A stretch of 64,000 nt of DNA from NCBI GenBank assembly GCA_030847615.1, contig JAUMIR010000004.1, forward strand, positions 103,926,001 through 103,990,000, given 5' to 3'. Below are positions 22,539 to 33,020 of this stretch, in pieces. A model generated the notes under the pieces. It ran no database searches and was not told the DNA's origin. It saw nothing but the letters and a program-made list of their open reading frames with translations. The translations under genes were made by a program, and so were the position numbers. The stretch comes from Gambelia wislizenii (Eukaryota > Chordata > Lepidosauria > Squamata > Crotaphytidae). Numbering within the stretch: position 1 is the first letter of the stretch; every line of letters begins with the position of its first letter.

Positions 22539-23394
22539 GATTACAACCTATGAAACAGCAGTAATCATTCTGCTGGGGCCATCACATAAAATTGTAAGAT
22601 GTGTGGGTTTGTAAATTCTCACATAAAACCTATGTCGCATGTACCAGTAGTGTGCATAAAGAATAAGGGTAGATTCAAAGTGGCCATTTTAGAGGCACAT
22701 TAATAGATTTTGTCCCTCTCTCATTATTTTTATTACTGAGAGATTGTTTGACTTTCAAAATGAGGAAATGAAAGAGTAGATTTCTAAATCCAACCTAAGA
22801 GCAAACATCCCTTGTCTCATGATGGTCTTTAGTTGGGATAGGCAACATATAACCCAAAGGCACCATGCAGTCCTTGAACACTTTCATGTGGCTGCCCATA
22901 TTATTTCCAAAACCATAGGTTTACCCCCATTCCCATCACTATTTTTCTGACATCCTCCTTCACCATAGAACTGCCCCAGTTGCTACAGAATTTTGTTGGC
23001 ACCTGTGTGGCAGCAAAGGGGGTGGAAGAAGAGCATGGTCCCTGAAGGTTTGTGGGGTGGGGGTGATGTGTCCCCTCAACACTTCAAAGTTGTTCACCAT
23101 TCATATAATGAGACAATAGCATGCTCTGCTGAACGCAGTGGTGCTTCCTTCAGAGAAGACATATAGGACTGCATTGTTACCCATTTTCTAAAGTCCTTTT
23201 TCAAGGCATTTTGAAATATCCAAGATGCCTTTGATCCTGTATTCTCCAAGATGTGAGGCAGCTCCAGCCATACTATAGTTCTTCATTCAAGCATCAGGGG
23301 GAATAAATACAGCAAGTAACACTCTACAAACTACCTCTTTTTTTAAAAAAAAAAAAATCATTTTTACATTTCCTAGGTTGTATAACCAGTGGCC
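22539..23394. other. No gene recognised
   Basis: No exon or named repeat seen. An A/T homopolymer patch lies at 23337-23357. Confidence 0.4.
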
Positions 23395-23598
23395 TTTTCA
23401 TACTACACAATTACAGATTGTGATTCCACAGCTGCATCGTATGAAATGCTGCGGTTTGTCATTTGGCACTAGAGTAATCTGGCTGAGAATTCGAAATACC
23501 CCACCCTAAACTGCAAATCCCAGGGATCCATGGGAAGTTACCAGGGCAATTAAAATCAAATCATAGCATTATAACTGTAGTGTGAAAGGGCCCCCAGG
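23395..23598. mobile_element. MITE family M1, copy 2 (diverged)
   Basis: Left end GGCCTTTTCATACTACACAA pairs with right end GTAGTGTGAAAGGGCC. The interior keeps ACTGCAAATCCCAGGGATCC, matching the ACTACAAATCCCAGGATTC arm of the 11886 copy. The target duplication is not clear. Confidence 0.65.
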
Positions 23599-23784
23599 AT
23601 TTTTTTAATTACTTTTTAAAAAATGTAAAAGCATCAAATAATTTGGGGAGAAGCAGAAGATCAAACTACATTGTGGTCAAGAAATATATATAAGCCTTAA
23701 ACTGGGTTCCTTTTTGACTAGAAAGAATGGACTTTCATCTTTTTAAAAGTGGGAACATTCAGTCAAACACTCAGTCCCAGAGTC

Positions 23785-23890
23785 TGGGAAAGTTATATTT
23801 TAGATTACATGTCCCAGAATCCTCCATCCCACTGGCCAATGGCTAGGCTAGATGGGTAATTCAAGGAGCTGTAGTCTTTAAAAAGTAGTC
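23785..23890. repeat. TTGTAGT-family foldback repeat, copy 2
   Basis: GATTACATGTCCCAGAATCC and AAGGAGCTGTAGTCTTTAAA are diverged inverted arms of the same small repeat as 18232. Confidence 0.4.
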
Positions 23891-24454
23891 TGAGCTCTGC
23901 CCAGCCCTAAGCATTATGACCAGTGGGGCATCACAATCTCTAATCTACATAATTTTGGAAAATACACCTTTGCAGTACTGCCAATTCTAATGACCTTCAG
24001 CTTTAGGTATTCCACTGAGTGAGCTTCCAGTGATGTTTATTTTACATTATTTTTGTCAGCATCCAGCTGTTAGTGCCAATTTTCATCCGTGGCCTGAATT
24101 CTCAAAACTATCTGAATAGTTTTTCCTCTGTGCGTCTGCACATGTGTTTCTGGCCATGCTTTAAAGTCATCAGCTATAGTGCTTTCTATAGGATTGCCTT
24201 TGTATAATATTGTTATGTGGAAAAGATGTAAGAATATGAAGTTCTGACTGAGGCATTAAGTTGACATCTGGGAGTAAATTAAGCAACAGTAAAAAGTTAG
24301 CTAACCACCTCGGGAGCCACGAGATAGTTATGTTGCAGAGAAAGCTCTAAGAGGGAAAAGATACCAACCCTTAATAAATATACCAAATCAGATGCAGAAA
24401 CAGAATTCTGTCATATCATGAGGTAGGGGCCGGGAGAGAAGAAATAAATAACAT

Positions 24455-24640
24455 TTTATTGTCTTATTTTTATTACTATTCAGTTGTCCTTCCACCAAGC
24501 AACTCAAGAAGGAAGAGGCATTTTTCTCCTCCCACTTTTATCCTCGCAAGAAAGAGTGGATTGCCCAAACTCATTGGGTATGATTGAGGGCTTGAACCTA
24601 TGTCTCCCCTGTCTTGGTCTGACATTGGCCTAGAGATATA
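24455..24640 (-). mobile_element. tRNA-derived SINE with L2-type tail
   Basis: On the minus strand the head is CCAATGTCAGACCAAGACAG with B-box-like AGGTTCAAGCCC. The body passes through GGATAAAAGTGGGAGGAG to an AT-rich tail. This is the same family as the interrupted SINE at 46551-47540. Confidence 0.6.
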
Positions 24641-25260
24641 AAGAATACTTGCCACCTTTCTCATCCTCATCAACAAGGGATGTGTCGATACATCAAGAAA
24701 GTGGTCAAATGCTATGGGATTTATTTATTTATTTATTTTGCGATTGAGGATTTATTTTTATTTTTTTGGAGAATTGTTTTTCTGCACACCACCATCACCA
24801 CCACTCCCATTTTGCACAAAAAACAATGCCAAAAAAGCTTTGGTCAGTACTTTAGTTGGGCCTAGCAATTTGATATAGGTATTGCACAAAGAAAGCAGTA
24901 TTCAGTACTCAAAATATGTATTCTACAAAGCTTTGCACTAAAGGCACTGTTTTCTGATCACAAACATTTCTTATTTTGGGGAGCCAAATTAATTCTTCAC
25001 AGAAATGTTCTCATATGTGAAAAGTCTTTGCAAAATGGTCATATTCTCACCCAATTTGGGGGGGGGGAGGAGTTGCAATCATTCACTCTTGTGTGAGAGC
25101 AAAACAAGTGAAAGTGTATATTCTTTCCAATGAGTTGAGTAGATCCATTTAATAAGTGCAATTTGATCAAGTGTTGGCTTCATTTACCAGTTGATTCACT
25201 GGTTCTACTCTGTTTGGAACTAACAATTGGAATTAGACCTTTGTGATTACTCTGATGAAA

Positions 25261-25489
25261 GCCAGCATGGTATAATGGTCCGAGTGATTGACTAAACTCT
25301 GGAAGACCTGAGTTTGAATCAGTGCTCAGCCATGGAAGCCTACTGGGTGGCTTTAGGCAAGTCACACTCTCATTCTAAGTGGAAGGCAATGGCAAACCTC
25401 CTCTGAAAAATCTTGCCAACCCCCCACAAAAAAACGGGGTCTCCATAAGTTGGAGTCAACCTGAAAGCACATAACAGCATAACAATTAC
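25261..25489 (+). mobile_element. tRNA-derived SINE (same family as 7099)
   Basis: GCATGGTATAATGGTCCGAG (A-box region) and GAGTTTGAATCAGTGCTCAG (B-box region) are followed by TACTGGGTGGCTTTAGGCAA, GGAAGGCAATGGCAAACCTC, AGTTGGAGTCAACCTGAAAG and a CA/AA-rich tail. It is full length but diverged. Confidence 0.75.
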
Positions 25490-25539
25490 TATGATACACC
25501 AGCTTTCATCTTTCATGCTTACTTTGGAATGTAGACAGC

Positions 25540-26300
25540 AATTAACAACCCTCCCTCCCCCAGCATGATGAAGCATTGTGTGGAAGAAGGTGATTTGATG
25601 GCCCCACATGAGGAGAGGCCCATGATTGGTTCACAGCATATCACGCCATGATGTAGGAGGTTGGGGGCGGAGAGGATACAGTTTAAGTTCAGGCTGCCCC
25701 TCTCCTCCTCCTCTTTTGGTACATTCAATCCACCCTCCCAACTCTGTCATAGTGTGAATTTACTGGTCACTTCTGGTCTTGGTAGGAATTTTTTTTCCCT
25801 TTCCATGGGTTTTTTTACCTAACCCACACTATCACAAGGGAATTGGACAATTGGCTTAGGGTGGTGTCACAAATAGGTGGTCAACTGGCAGGTAGTGGGG
25901 GAGATGGGGATTAGTTTGGTCTACACCTATGGTGCCCCTTTTAGGTGAAGGATGGCTCTATCAAACTACCCTTGCAGGTCATGTGACTTGGGGATGGGAG
26001 TAGACTATCCTTAAGGCTGGCCCAAAGGTTGAGCCCTTGCCAGAAATCCTGCAACTTGAGGTGTCTTGTCTTGCAGTGTTGCCTTCCAGCAAATGGTGCC
26101 TGGGGAGTAGCCCAATTGTTGGGACCCCCCCTGGCTCAGGTGTTTTGTCCAGGGAAGCTGGGAGATAGGTCTGTGTGAGACCATCGGCTTTTCCTGCATT
26201 GGGTCTCCCTCCTAGTTTGCATATCCCAAGGAATAAAGACTAAATAGATGATAGAATAAATAAAGTGGCCCCTATTTTAACGCAAGCTTTGTGTCTGGTC
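25540..26300 (+). mobile_element. Possible solo LTR
   Basis: The block ends with polyadenylation signals (AATAAA at 26232 and 26255) and then GTGTCTGGTCTCATTATTTC, a layout typical of LTR R-U5 regions. Frames are short and no internal retroviral region is adjacent. TG/CA ends and a target duplication could not be fixed. It could also be ordinary unique sequence. Confidence 0.35.
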
Positions 26301-26737
26301 TCATTATTTCATGTGTTATAGAAATAGCCAAGCTTAAAAGGTTTTCTCTAGCTTACCTGCCTTCAGGTTACTCTCTTTCCATCTCCATCTCTAGCAGACA
26401 CACATCCCCTCCCCTCCCCGCAAATATTACAGCTCACAAATTGTACATAAAACTATTATATCGATTCTGTCTTGTACAAGATAAAATACCAACTACATCA
26501 GTCATATGTGCTACAAAGTACAATTCCAGAAAAGAAATACAGCACTAAATAATATAAGGGTTCTGCATGAGTTATTACAAAATAACCTGTTGTACCACAT
26601 GTGCTTGCTCCAGATTTCACACTAGTGCTTGCTCCAGATGTTCTACAAAAGTATAGCTCTTTCTATACTTATTACATTATTCTTTAGTTCATTTTCTACT
26701 TAAAATAGTTACAACCCAGCTTTTAATCTTCCAATAT
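26301..26737. other. No gene recognised
   Basis: AT-rich. Nothing that I can classify. Confidence 0.4.
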
Positions 26738-27613
26738 TTATTTATTTATTTATTTGATTTGTATCCCACCTCTCTCCCAAAGTGGCTTACAATATAAGTT
26801 AAAACAGCTAAAATAGTATGGCATACAAAAGGTTAAAAACTATTAAACCAACAAGCCAATTAAAACACTACTTTTACAACATTAACTTAAAACACAATTA
26901 AAAATACATGGAATACATATATGTTTAAAACAGCACACCTAATTGCATTTCCCTCTATCCTGATCAAATGAGGGGAAAGGCCTCTTTAAACAGGATGGTC
27001 TTTGCCTGCTGACAAAAAGCAGAGACAGAGCAAATCAAACCTTCCTCAGATGAGAGTCCATAAGCTAGGGATAGCCACCAAGAAGACTTTCTCCTGTGTT
27101 CTCACCAGATGAGCCTGGGAGGGTTGTAGGACAAATACAAGCTTCCCCCGAAAGATCGTAATACTCAGGCAGTATTATGGAAACATACAGGCTTTCAGAA
27201 AGTCTGGACCTAAATTGTATAGGTCTTTATAGGTCAAAACCAACACTTTGAATTGTGCCCAGAAATGGGCTGGTTGCCCATGAAGCTGCTTCAACAAGGG
27301 AATTATATGTTCCCTATAACCAGCCTCAGTCTGTCATTTTAGTTGGGATGAAGTTTTAGATCTGATGAAGTTTCTGGAGAATTTGCAAAGGCACCCCCAT
27401 GTAGGGTGGGTTCCAGTAATCCAACTGGGATGTAATCAAGGCATGCATTACCATGGCCAGATCTTGCTTTTCAAGCAAAAGGTTCAGCTGGTACACTAGC
27501 TCGAACTGTGCAAAGACACGCCTGGCCACCACATAAATCTGGGCCTCCAGTTTCAGGGATGCATTCAAGAGTATACTCATGCTACGGACCTGAGATTTCA
27601 AGGGGAGTGTAAC
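26738..27613 (-). mobile_element. Non-LTR 3' region (L2-like), minus strand
   Basis: It starts at the right with GTTACACTCCCCTTGAAATC (reverse-complemented) and contains, as diverged blocks, CAAAACCAACACTTTGAATTG and CATGTAGGGTGGGTTCCAGT. It ends in a (TAAA)n tail at 26740-26756 next to GGGATACAAATC. This is a familiar reptilian LINE 3' region. A fragment of it recurs at 44360-44430 and its terminal part at 34898-34985. The 81-codon frame is a coding remnant. Assignment to L2 is tentative. Confidence 0.65.
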
Positions 27614-27702
27614 CTTCTAACTACAGGCCCATCAGCCTTTTAGATGTAGCCTCTAAAATTCATGCACTATATCTTTCAAACTAGCTCTTGGAGTGGGACA
27701 GT
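27614..27702 (+). pseudogene. LINE-B reverse transcriptase, segment 1 of 3
   Basis: The plus-strand frame reads NYRPISLLDVASKIHALYLS, then a stop where Lys would be expected, then LLEWD. This is the N-terminal RT block NYRPISLL-KI of non-LTR elements. Reading resumes after the LINE-A insertion at 31696 with NQSIIHEEQAGFRRGKS, so this is the severed front of the element at 31696-33980. The 5' side ends at the neighbouring minus-strand LINE. Confidence 0.8.
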
Positions 27703-30700
27703 CTCTCTCTCTCTCTCTGGCTTTTCTTCGCAAACGAAGATTCAGGAAGGACTCATCCCGCGCCTTCTGCAAGCGCGCTGATGACTAAAAAGGCCAATCC
27801 GAGATAAACAAGTCCGGTTGCAAAAAGTGTAGCAGAAGGTCTCCTTGGGTGATGTTTTTGGGTTGTGATTCTTTCTGCGTTGTCGTTTCTCTTCAAGACT
27901 TGTTCGTCGTGAGTTCTCAAATAAGGCTGCAGCATTGTGGATAGTGCGTCTCCATGCCTCCCGATGTGAGGCCAGGGCGGACCACCGTTGGTGATCAATC
28001 TGGCCAAGCCTGAGATGTTGTTTCAGGGAGTCCTTGTATCGCTTTTTTGGAGCGCCCCTCCCACGCTGACCCGTGGCGAGTTCACCGTAGAGTAGTATTT
28101 TTGGGAGGCGATGGTCCTCCATCCTAGAAATGTGCCCTGCCCAGCGCAGCTGTGTTCTCAATATCATGGCCTCAATGCTGGTGATCCCTGCTTGTTCAAG
28201 GACAGCAACATTCGTCACATAGTCAGTCCAGTGTATATTTAGGATTGTGCGTAGACAGCGCTGCTGAAAGCGCTCGAGGAGTCGTAGGTGGTGGCGATAG
28301 GTAACCCATGTTTCAGATCCATAAAGGAGGATAGACAGTACGATGGCTCTATACACACTGATTTTTGTGCTTTGCCTCAGGTGGTTATTGCTCCAGACTC
28401 TTTTGTGAAGTCTTCCAAATGCACTATATGCCTTTGCTAATCTGTGATCGATCTCTTTGTCAATCTTGGCATCTGAGGAGATGATGCTTCCCAGGTAGGT
28501 GAACTGCTGAACGGACTTGAGCACTGATTTGCCGACGGCAATGTGGGGATGGTGGTGTTCGTCCTGTGGTGCAGGCTGGTAAAGAACTTCTGTTTTCTTC
28601 AGGTTGACTTCTAGCCCAAACAGCTCTGCAGCTGTTGCAAAGCAGGACGTTAGGCGCTGCAGAGCTGCTTCTGTGTGGGCAACAAGGGCAGCATCATCGG
28701 CGAAGAGCAGCTCACGGACTAGATAGTTTAGAGTCTTAGTGTGAGCCCTCAGACGGCTTAAGTTAAACAAGCTACCATCAGTACGGTAGCGTATATAGAT
28801 GCCGTCGTCTTCTTCAAGCTCTGCCATAGCCCTTTGGAGCATCGTGCTAAAGAAGATTGTAAATAAAGTTTGTGCAAGAACACAACCTTGCTTCACTCCA
28901 TTAGTTATTAGAAAGGGCTCTGAAAGAGCATCGCCATATCTGACTTGACCACGCTGGCCCTCGTGTAGCAAGATAATCATTTTAAGGAATTTGGGGGGAC
29001 ATCCTAGTTTTTCGAGGATCTGCCACAGACCTTTTCTACTTACAGTGTCAAAGGCTTTGGTGAGGTCAACAAATGTTACATAGAGACCCTTGTTCTGCTC
29101 CCTACATTTTTCTTGCAGTTGCCTAAGGGCAAATACCATGTCTGTAGTACTCCTATTGGCTCTGAAGCCACATTGGCTTTCAGGGAGAAGTTCTTCTGCA
29201 ATAGCAGGAACTAATCTGTTCAGGAGTATCCTTGCAAGGATTTTTCCAGCAATAGAGAGCAGTGTTATGCCTCGATAGTTTGAGCAGTCGGATTTTGCTC
29301 CTTTTTTCTTGTACAGGGTGATGATGACTGCATCTCGGAGGTCTGATGGCAGTTCCCCTTTTTCCCAGCAATTCACAAGGAATTCGTGGAATTTTTCGTG
29401 GAGTGCATGACCTCCGTGTTTCCAAACTTCAGGTGGGATTCCATCAATCCCAGCTGCCTTGCCGTTTTTCATCTGCTGTATGGCCATAAGGGTCTCTTCC
29501 AAAGTGGGAGCTATGTCCAATTCATTTTTCATTGGTTTTTGTATCATATATTGGATAGCTGAGGCTTGGACTACTCGGTTGGCGCTAAAGAGACTTTGAA
29601 AATGTTCAGCCCAACGACTTAGGATGGAGGCTTTATCAGTAATTAATGTTTGACCATCTGTACTGTATAAGGAGCTTTGGACCTGATAAGTAGGTCCAAA
29701 CACTGCTTTAAGAGCTTCATAAAATCCTCTATGATCACCCAGATCTGCACAGCGTTGTGTCTTTTCTGCTAAATTGATCCACCACTTGTTCTGCATGTCT
29801 CGGAGTTTTTGTTGTAGTTTGCTACATGTGAGGCGGAAAGCTGCTTTTCTTACATGACAGGTTGGCTGGGCGAGGTATGCCTGGTGAGCAGCTCTCTTCC
29901 TTGCCAACAGCTCCTGGATCTCTTGGTTGTTTTCATCAAACCAGTCTTGATTTTTCTTGTGGGAGAACCCGAGGGATTCTTCTGCAGACTGGAGGATACT
30001 GTTTTTGATATGTTGCCAAAGCACTGTAGGAGAAGGATCTGTAGGATGGTCTTCAAGTTTCGTTTGTAGGTTTGCCTGGAAGTTGTCTCTCATGGTAGCT
30101 TGTTGAAGATTGTTGACTTGGAGCCTCTTCTTTAAGATGCCACCCCTCTTAGGTTTGAACTTAAGATGAAGATTTAGTTTACATCTGACGAGGCGATGAT
30201 CTGTTTGGCATTCTGCACTGGGCATCACTCGGGTATGACGGACATCACGAATGTCTCTCTGACGGACTAGAACGTAGTCAATGAGGTGCCAATGTTTGGA
30301 TCGGGGATGCATCCAGGTTGTCTTCAAGCTATCTTTCTGCTGAAAGATTGTGTTTGTAATAGTCAGCTGTTGTTCTGCACAGAACTCTAGCAGGAGGCGT
30401 CCGTTATCATTGCAATTTCCAACACCATGCTTGCCTAAGACACCTTTCCAGGCTTCGGAATTCTTTCCTACTCTGGCATTGAAGTCACCAAGTATAATAA
30501 TTTTATCTTCTACAGGGACTTTTTGTATGAGTTGGCGTAGGTCTGTGTAGAATTTGTCTTTCTCTACAGGGTCGGCTTGCATAGTTGGGGCATATACACT
30601 AAAGAGAACAACATGTGGGAGGCGTAAGGAAATAATGCGATCAGAGTGTCCTGTTGGCAAGGTTTCAAGTTTGGAGGCAATGGAGTTTTTAATCATGAAG

Positions 30701-31695
30701 CCTACTCCTGAAAGATGTTTTTCGGTTTTGGGTTTGCCAGACCAGTAAAGTGTGTAGCCGGCGCCATGTTCTTTAAGGCTGCCTTCCTCATGGAAGCGAA
30801 CTTCACTAAGAGCAGCGATGTCAATATTAAGCCGTGATAATTCAAGGGCTATTAGGGCAGAACGACGCTCAGGCCGTCCACTATCTTTAGAGTCTTGCAT
30901 GGTTCTGATGTTCCAGCATGCAAGTGTCAGTTTATTTACACCTTTGGAGGCCGGTGTGTGCCTTTGTTTCTTTGCCTTGGTTTGACCGCATCAGAAGATT
31001 CCCGTTGGCCACGGCTAGCCAACCAGGTAGTTGGGGATGAGCTTTCTTTAGGCCACCTTTTCTAGGCCCCTCTCCATATGGAGCAAGCAGTGCTCTCCTT
31101 AAAAAAGGCTGCTTGGTCGTTCAGAATGCTGCCGAACAAGACTGTCATCTCCCGGGTCAGGCTTGAGCGACCAATGTCCTGAACCGCCTGCATGCAGGGT
31201 TGGGGCTGCGGCTTCCAGTGCATCTTTACACCTGCCGGTTTCGTCCCTCGCCAGTCGCTACAGGGCTTTTTTGGAAATGGATTTGTCCTTCGAGCCTGTG
31301 CAATGGATTTTTCTGGTGGAGCGCAGCGTGCACAGAACTGGCCTCACCCTTTAAACCAGAGATTCATCTGCCGTGGCCTTGCAAGCATGGACGTGGCAGC
31401 GAGGTCCTCGGGCCGTAGGTTTGATTAGAGTTTCCTTCTCTTAGATGGTTGACCTTACAGGGTTGGACGAGCACCATCTGCCCGGGTTTGGGATTAGAGT
31501 TTTCCTTCTCCTAGGACGGTTGCCATAAGGCTAGAGAGCCCATCCTGCCCTTTGACGCTCTTTGTCAGACCCTTCGGTTTTGACCTGTCTGGCATGGGAG
31601 ACCCTGCCGGTGGCTATTATGCCACCGCCAGCATAGCTCAAGACGTCATTAGGGTACGCAAGCCTCTCTCCCACGACAAGGGGGCGTCAATGGAG
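27703..31695 (-). mobile_element. LINE-A: near-complete APE-class non-LTR retrotransposon, about 4.0 kb
   Basis: This minus-strand insertion splits the LINE-B reading frame. Its parts from 5' to 3' are a GC-rich 5' UTR of about 700 bp (31000-31695) with a direct repeat (GATTAGAGTTTTCCTTCTC at about 31422 and 31491); one long coding frame; a 3' UTR of only about 20 bases containing the stem CTTCG-TTTG-CGAAG; and a (GA)n tail (27703-27719). There is no poly(A) tail. The target duplication is short or decayed: GACAGT on the left against GAGAGT on the right. The clade is not certain; a single frame with APE, RT and a C-terminal zinc finger fits RTE/Vingi-grade elements. A second, 5'-truncated copy lies at 40708-41638. 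Confidence 0.85.
27742..30900 (-). CDS. LINE-A endonuclease-reverse transcriptase, 1052 codons
   Basis: Predicted retrotransposon polyprotein for target-primed reverse transcription. The N-terminal APE endonuclease (about 1-240) shows SEVRF (Glu33), VYAPT (Tyr103), GDFNAR (Asp139, Asn141), TTWMHP (194-199), LIDYVL (207-212) and TDHR (Asp234, His235). The reverse transcriptase spans about 455-760, with NYRGITLL, FVDLTKAFD (Asp612), NGVKQGCVLAQ and the catalytic FADD box (733-736). The C-terminus carries a zinc-knuckle-like FCNRTCLSRIGLFSHQRAC; the truncated copy has CAFC where this one has YTFC, so the usual first Cys is Tyr here. The open frame continues upstream of Met1 to a TGA at 30991-30993 and includes KLTLACWNIRT, the first strand of the APE fold, but has no ATG there. 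The annotated start therefore probably omits part of the domain. There is no internal stop. No host gene is associated. Confidence 0.9.
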   Translation of the reverse strand: MQDSKDSGRPERRSALIALELSRLNIDIAALSEVRFHEEGSLKEHGAGYTLYWSGKPKTEKHLSGVGFMIKNSIASKLETLPTGHSDRIISLRLPHVVLFSVYAPTMQADPVEKDKFYTDLRQLIQKVPVEDKIIILGDFNARVGKNSEAWKGVLGKHGVGNCNDNGRLLLEFCAEQQLTITNTIFQQKDSLKTTWMHPRSKHWHLIDYVLVRQRDIRDVRHTRVMPSAECQTDHRLVRCKLNLHLKFKPKRGGILKKRLQVNNLQQATMRDNFQANLQTKLEDHPTDPSPTVLWQHIKNSILQSAEESLGFSHKKNQDWFDENNQEIQELLARKRAAHQAYLAQPTCHVRKAAFRLTCSKLQQKLRDMQNKWWINLAEKTQRCADLGDHRGFYEALKAVFGPTYQVQSSLYSTDGQTLITDKASILSRWAEHFQSLFSANRVVQASAIQYMIQKPMKNELDIAPTLEETLMAIQQMKNGKAAGIDGIPPEVWKHGGHALHEKFHEFLVNCWEKGELPSDLRDAVIITLYKKKGAKSDCSNYRGITLLSIAGKILARILLNRLVPAIAEELLPESQCGFRANRSTTDMVFALRQLQEKCREQNKGLYVTFVDLTKAFDTVSRKGLWQILEKLGCPPKFLKMIILLHEGQRGQVRYGDALSEPFLITNGVKQGCVLAQTLFTIFFSTMLQRAMAELEEDDGIYIRYRTDGSLFNLSRLRAHTKTLNYLVRELLFADDAALVAHTEAALQRLTSCFATAAELFGLEVNLKKTEVLYQPAPQDEHHHPHIAVGKSVLKSVQQFTYLGSIISSDAKIDKEIDHRLAKAYSAFGRLHKRVWSNNHLRQSTKISVYRAIVLSILLYGSETWVTYRHHLRLLERFQQRCLRTILNIHWTDYVTNVAVLEQAGITSIEAMILRTQLRWAGHISRMEDHRLPKILLYGELATGQRGRGAPKKRYKDSLKQHLRLGQIDHQRWSALASHREAWRRTIHNAAALFENSRRTSLEEKRQRRKNHNPKTSPKETFCYTFCNRTCLSRIGLFSHQRACRRRGMSPS

Positions 31696-32512
31696 AGTAA
31701 TCAATCCATTATTCATGAGGAACAAGCAGGTTTTAGGAGAGGTAAAAGTAACCTGGACCAGGTCTTTATATTACATCATCTTATATGTAAATTTACCAGT
31801 GGCTAAATAAGTTTATTCACACAGCTTTTGTAGACTTTTAATCAGCATTTGATTTGATAGACAAGCAGTGGCTATTGCATAAATCGGCTAAAGCAAACTT
31901 TGATTTTAAAAAAACTGTTGTGGCTTATTCAACTCTTACACCAAGATAATTTCTTGCAGGTGAGAACCCATTTAAATGGTGATTTAACACAACCTGTTCC
32001 CATCAACCAGGGAGTGAAACAGGGTTGTATTCTAGCACCTTTTCTAGTTAATTTTTATATTAATGATTTGATCCCAGAAATGGACTCCCCTTCAATTTTC
32101 CCTCCAGCCATTAGTAACCACAAGATTTCAATTTTGGTATATGCTGATGATTTGGTTTTGCTATCTTTGAATAAAATAGGTCTTAAAAGGATGCTACTTA
32201 AATTTGTGGGGGGGTGGCATGTAGTTGTCAACTATGCTAAAACTAAGATCATGGTTTTTGGGAGAACCCTTAAGTGTATGTGGATGCTTGATGGTTGCCA
32301 TTTAGAACAGGTACAATCATTTAAATATCTAGGCCTGCACTTTGATGAGAAACTTTCTTGGAAGCAACAATTAGAAGCCACCAAAATCTCATGTGCCAGA
32401 TCTATTGGACAACTCAAAAGATTTTTCTACTTGAGAGGGGGGAAGTTAATAAATCCTATCCTAAAGGCTTTTACTGCAAAAATAATAGATTTGGGGTAAA
32501 TGGATTGAAGGG
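31696..32512 (+). pseudogene. LINE-B reverse transcriptase, segment 2 of 3
   Basis: Continues segment 1: NQSIIHEEQAGFRRGKSNLD, a damaged stretch with stops (31800-31900), then INQGVKQGCILAPFLVNFYI and the catalytic block ILVYADDLVLLS (about 32135-32175). It goes on with NYAKTKIMVFG and FKYLGLHFDEKLSWKQQLE. The YADD box and thumb motifs show a non-LTR RT different from LINE-A. The frame is lost at the L1-like insertion near 32513. Clade unassigned. Confidence 0.85.
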
Positions 32513-33020
32513 GGATTACTTATTTGAAAAGATAGTTTAGAATAGTGGAATTAACCTGTTATTGTTTAGGTTCAATATAAGGAGATTGATTGAACAAAGC
32601 ATTGACTTAGAAAGACTACCTAACATTAGAAAATACAATTAGGGATTAAACTTAATGGGAAGCAACGAATGAAATAAGTGGGGAAGATAGAAATGGGAAG
32701 CAAATAAGATGAATGGGAATGAGAAAGGATGGGACTAAGGAAAGTATAGAGTTAGGAGCAGTTTTAATTTTAGAAAATCTTAGGTGGCGAATGAAAATAT
32801 GACATAAATTTAAAGGAAGAGTGAGAGTTATACTTAACTATTTAAGATGTGTATTTGTTGAATGGATGTATGAATATAAGTTATAAGCAAAAAAGCTGTT
32901 ATTATTTTTTTGGTTTGAAACAGTTTAATGTAATGTTTTGTTTTGTTTTGAAACAGTTTAATGTAAAGAAATTGTATGAAGCTAATAAAAATCATTACGA
33001 AAAAACAAAAACAAATGTTG
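32513..33020 (+). mobile_element. L1-like 3' end inserted in LINE-B
   Basis: Purine-rich non-coding sequence ends with AGCTAATAAAAATCATTACG and an A-rich tail (33000-33018). It carries a 22-bp direct repeat around GAAACAGTTTAATGTAA (32919, 32950). LINE-B coding stops at its left edge and resumes after its tail, which supports insertion. A target duplication is not evident. Confidence 0.6.
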
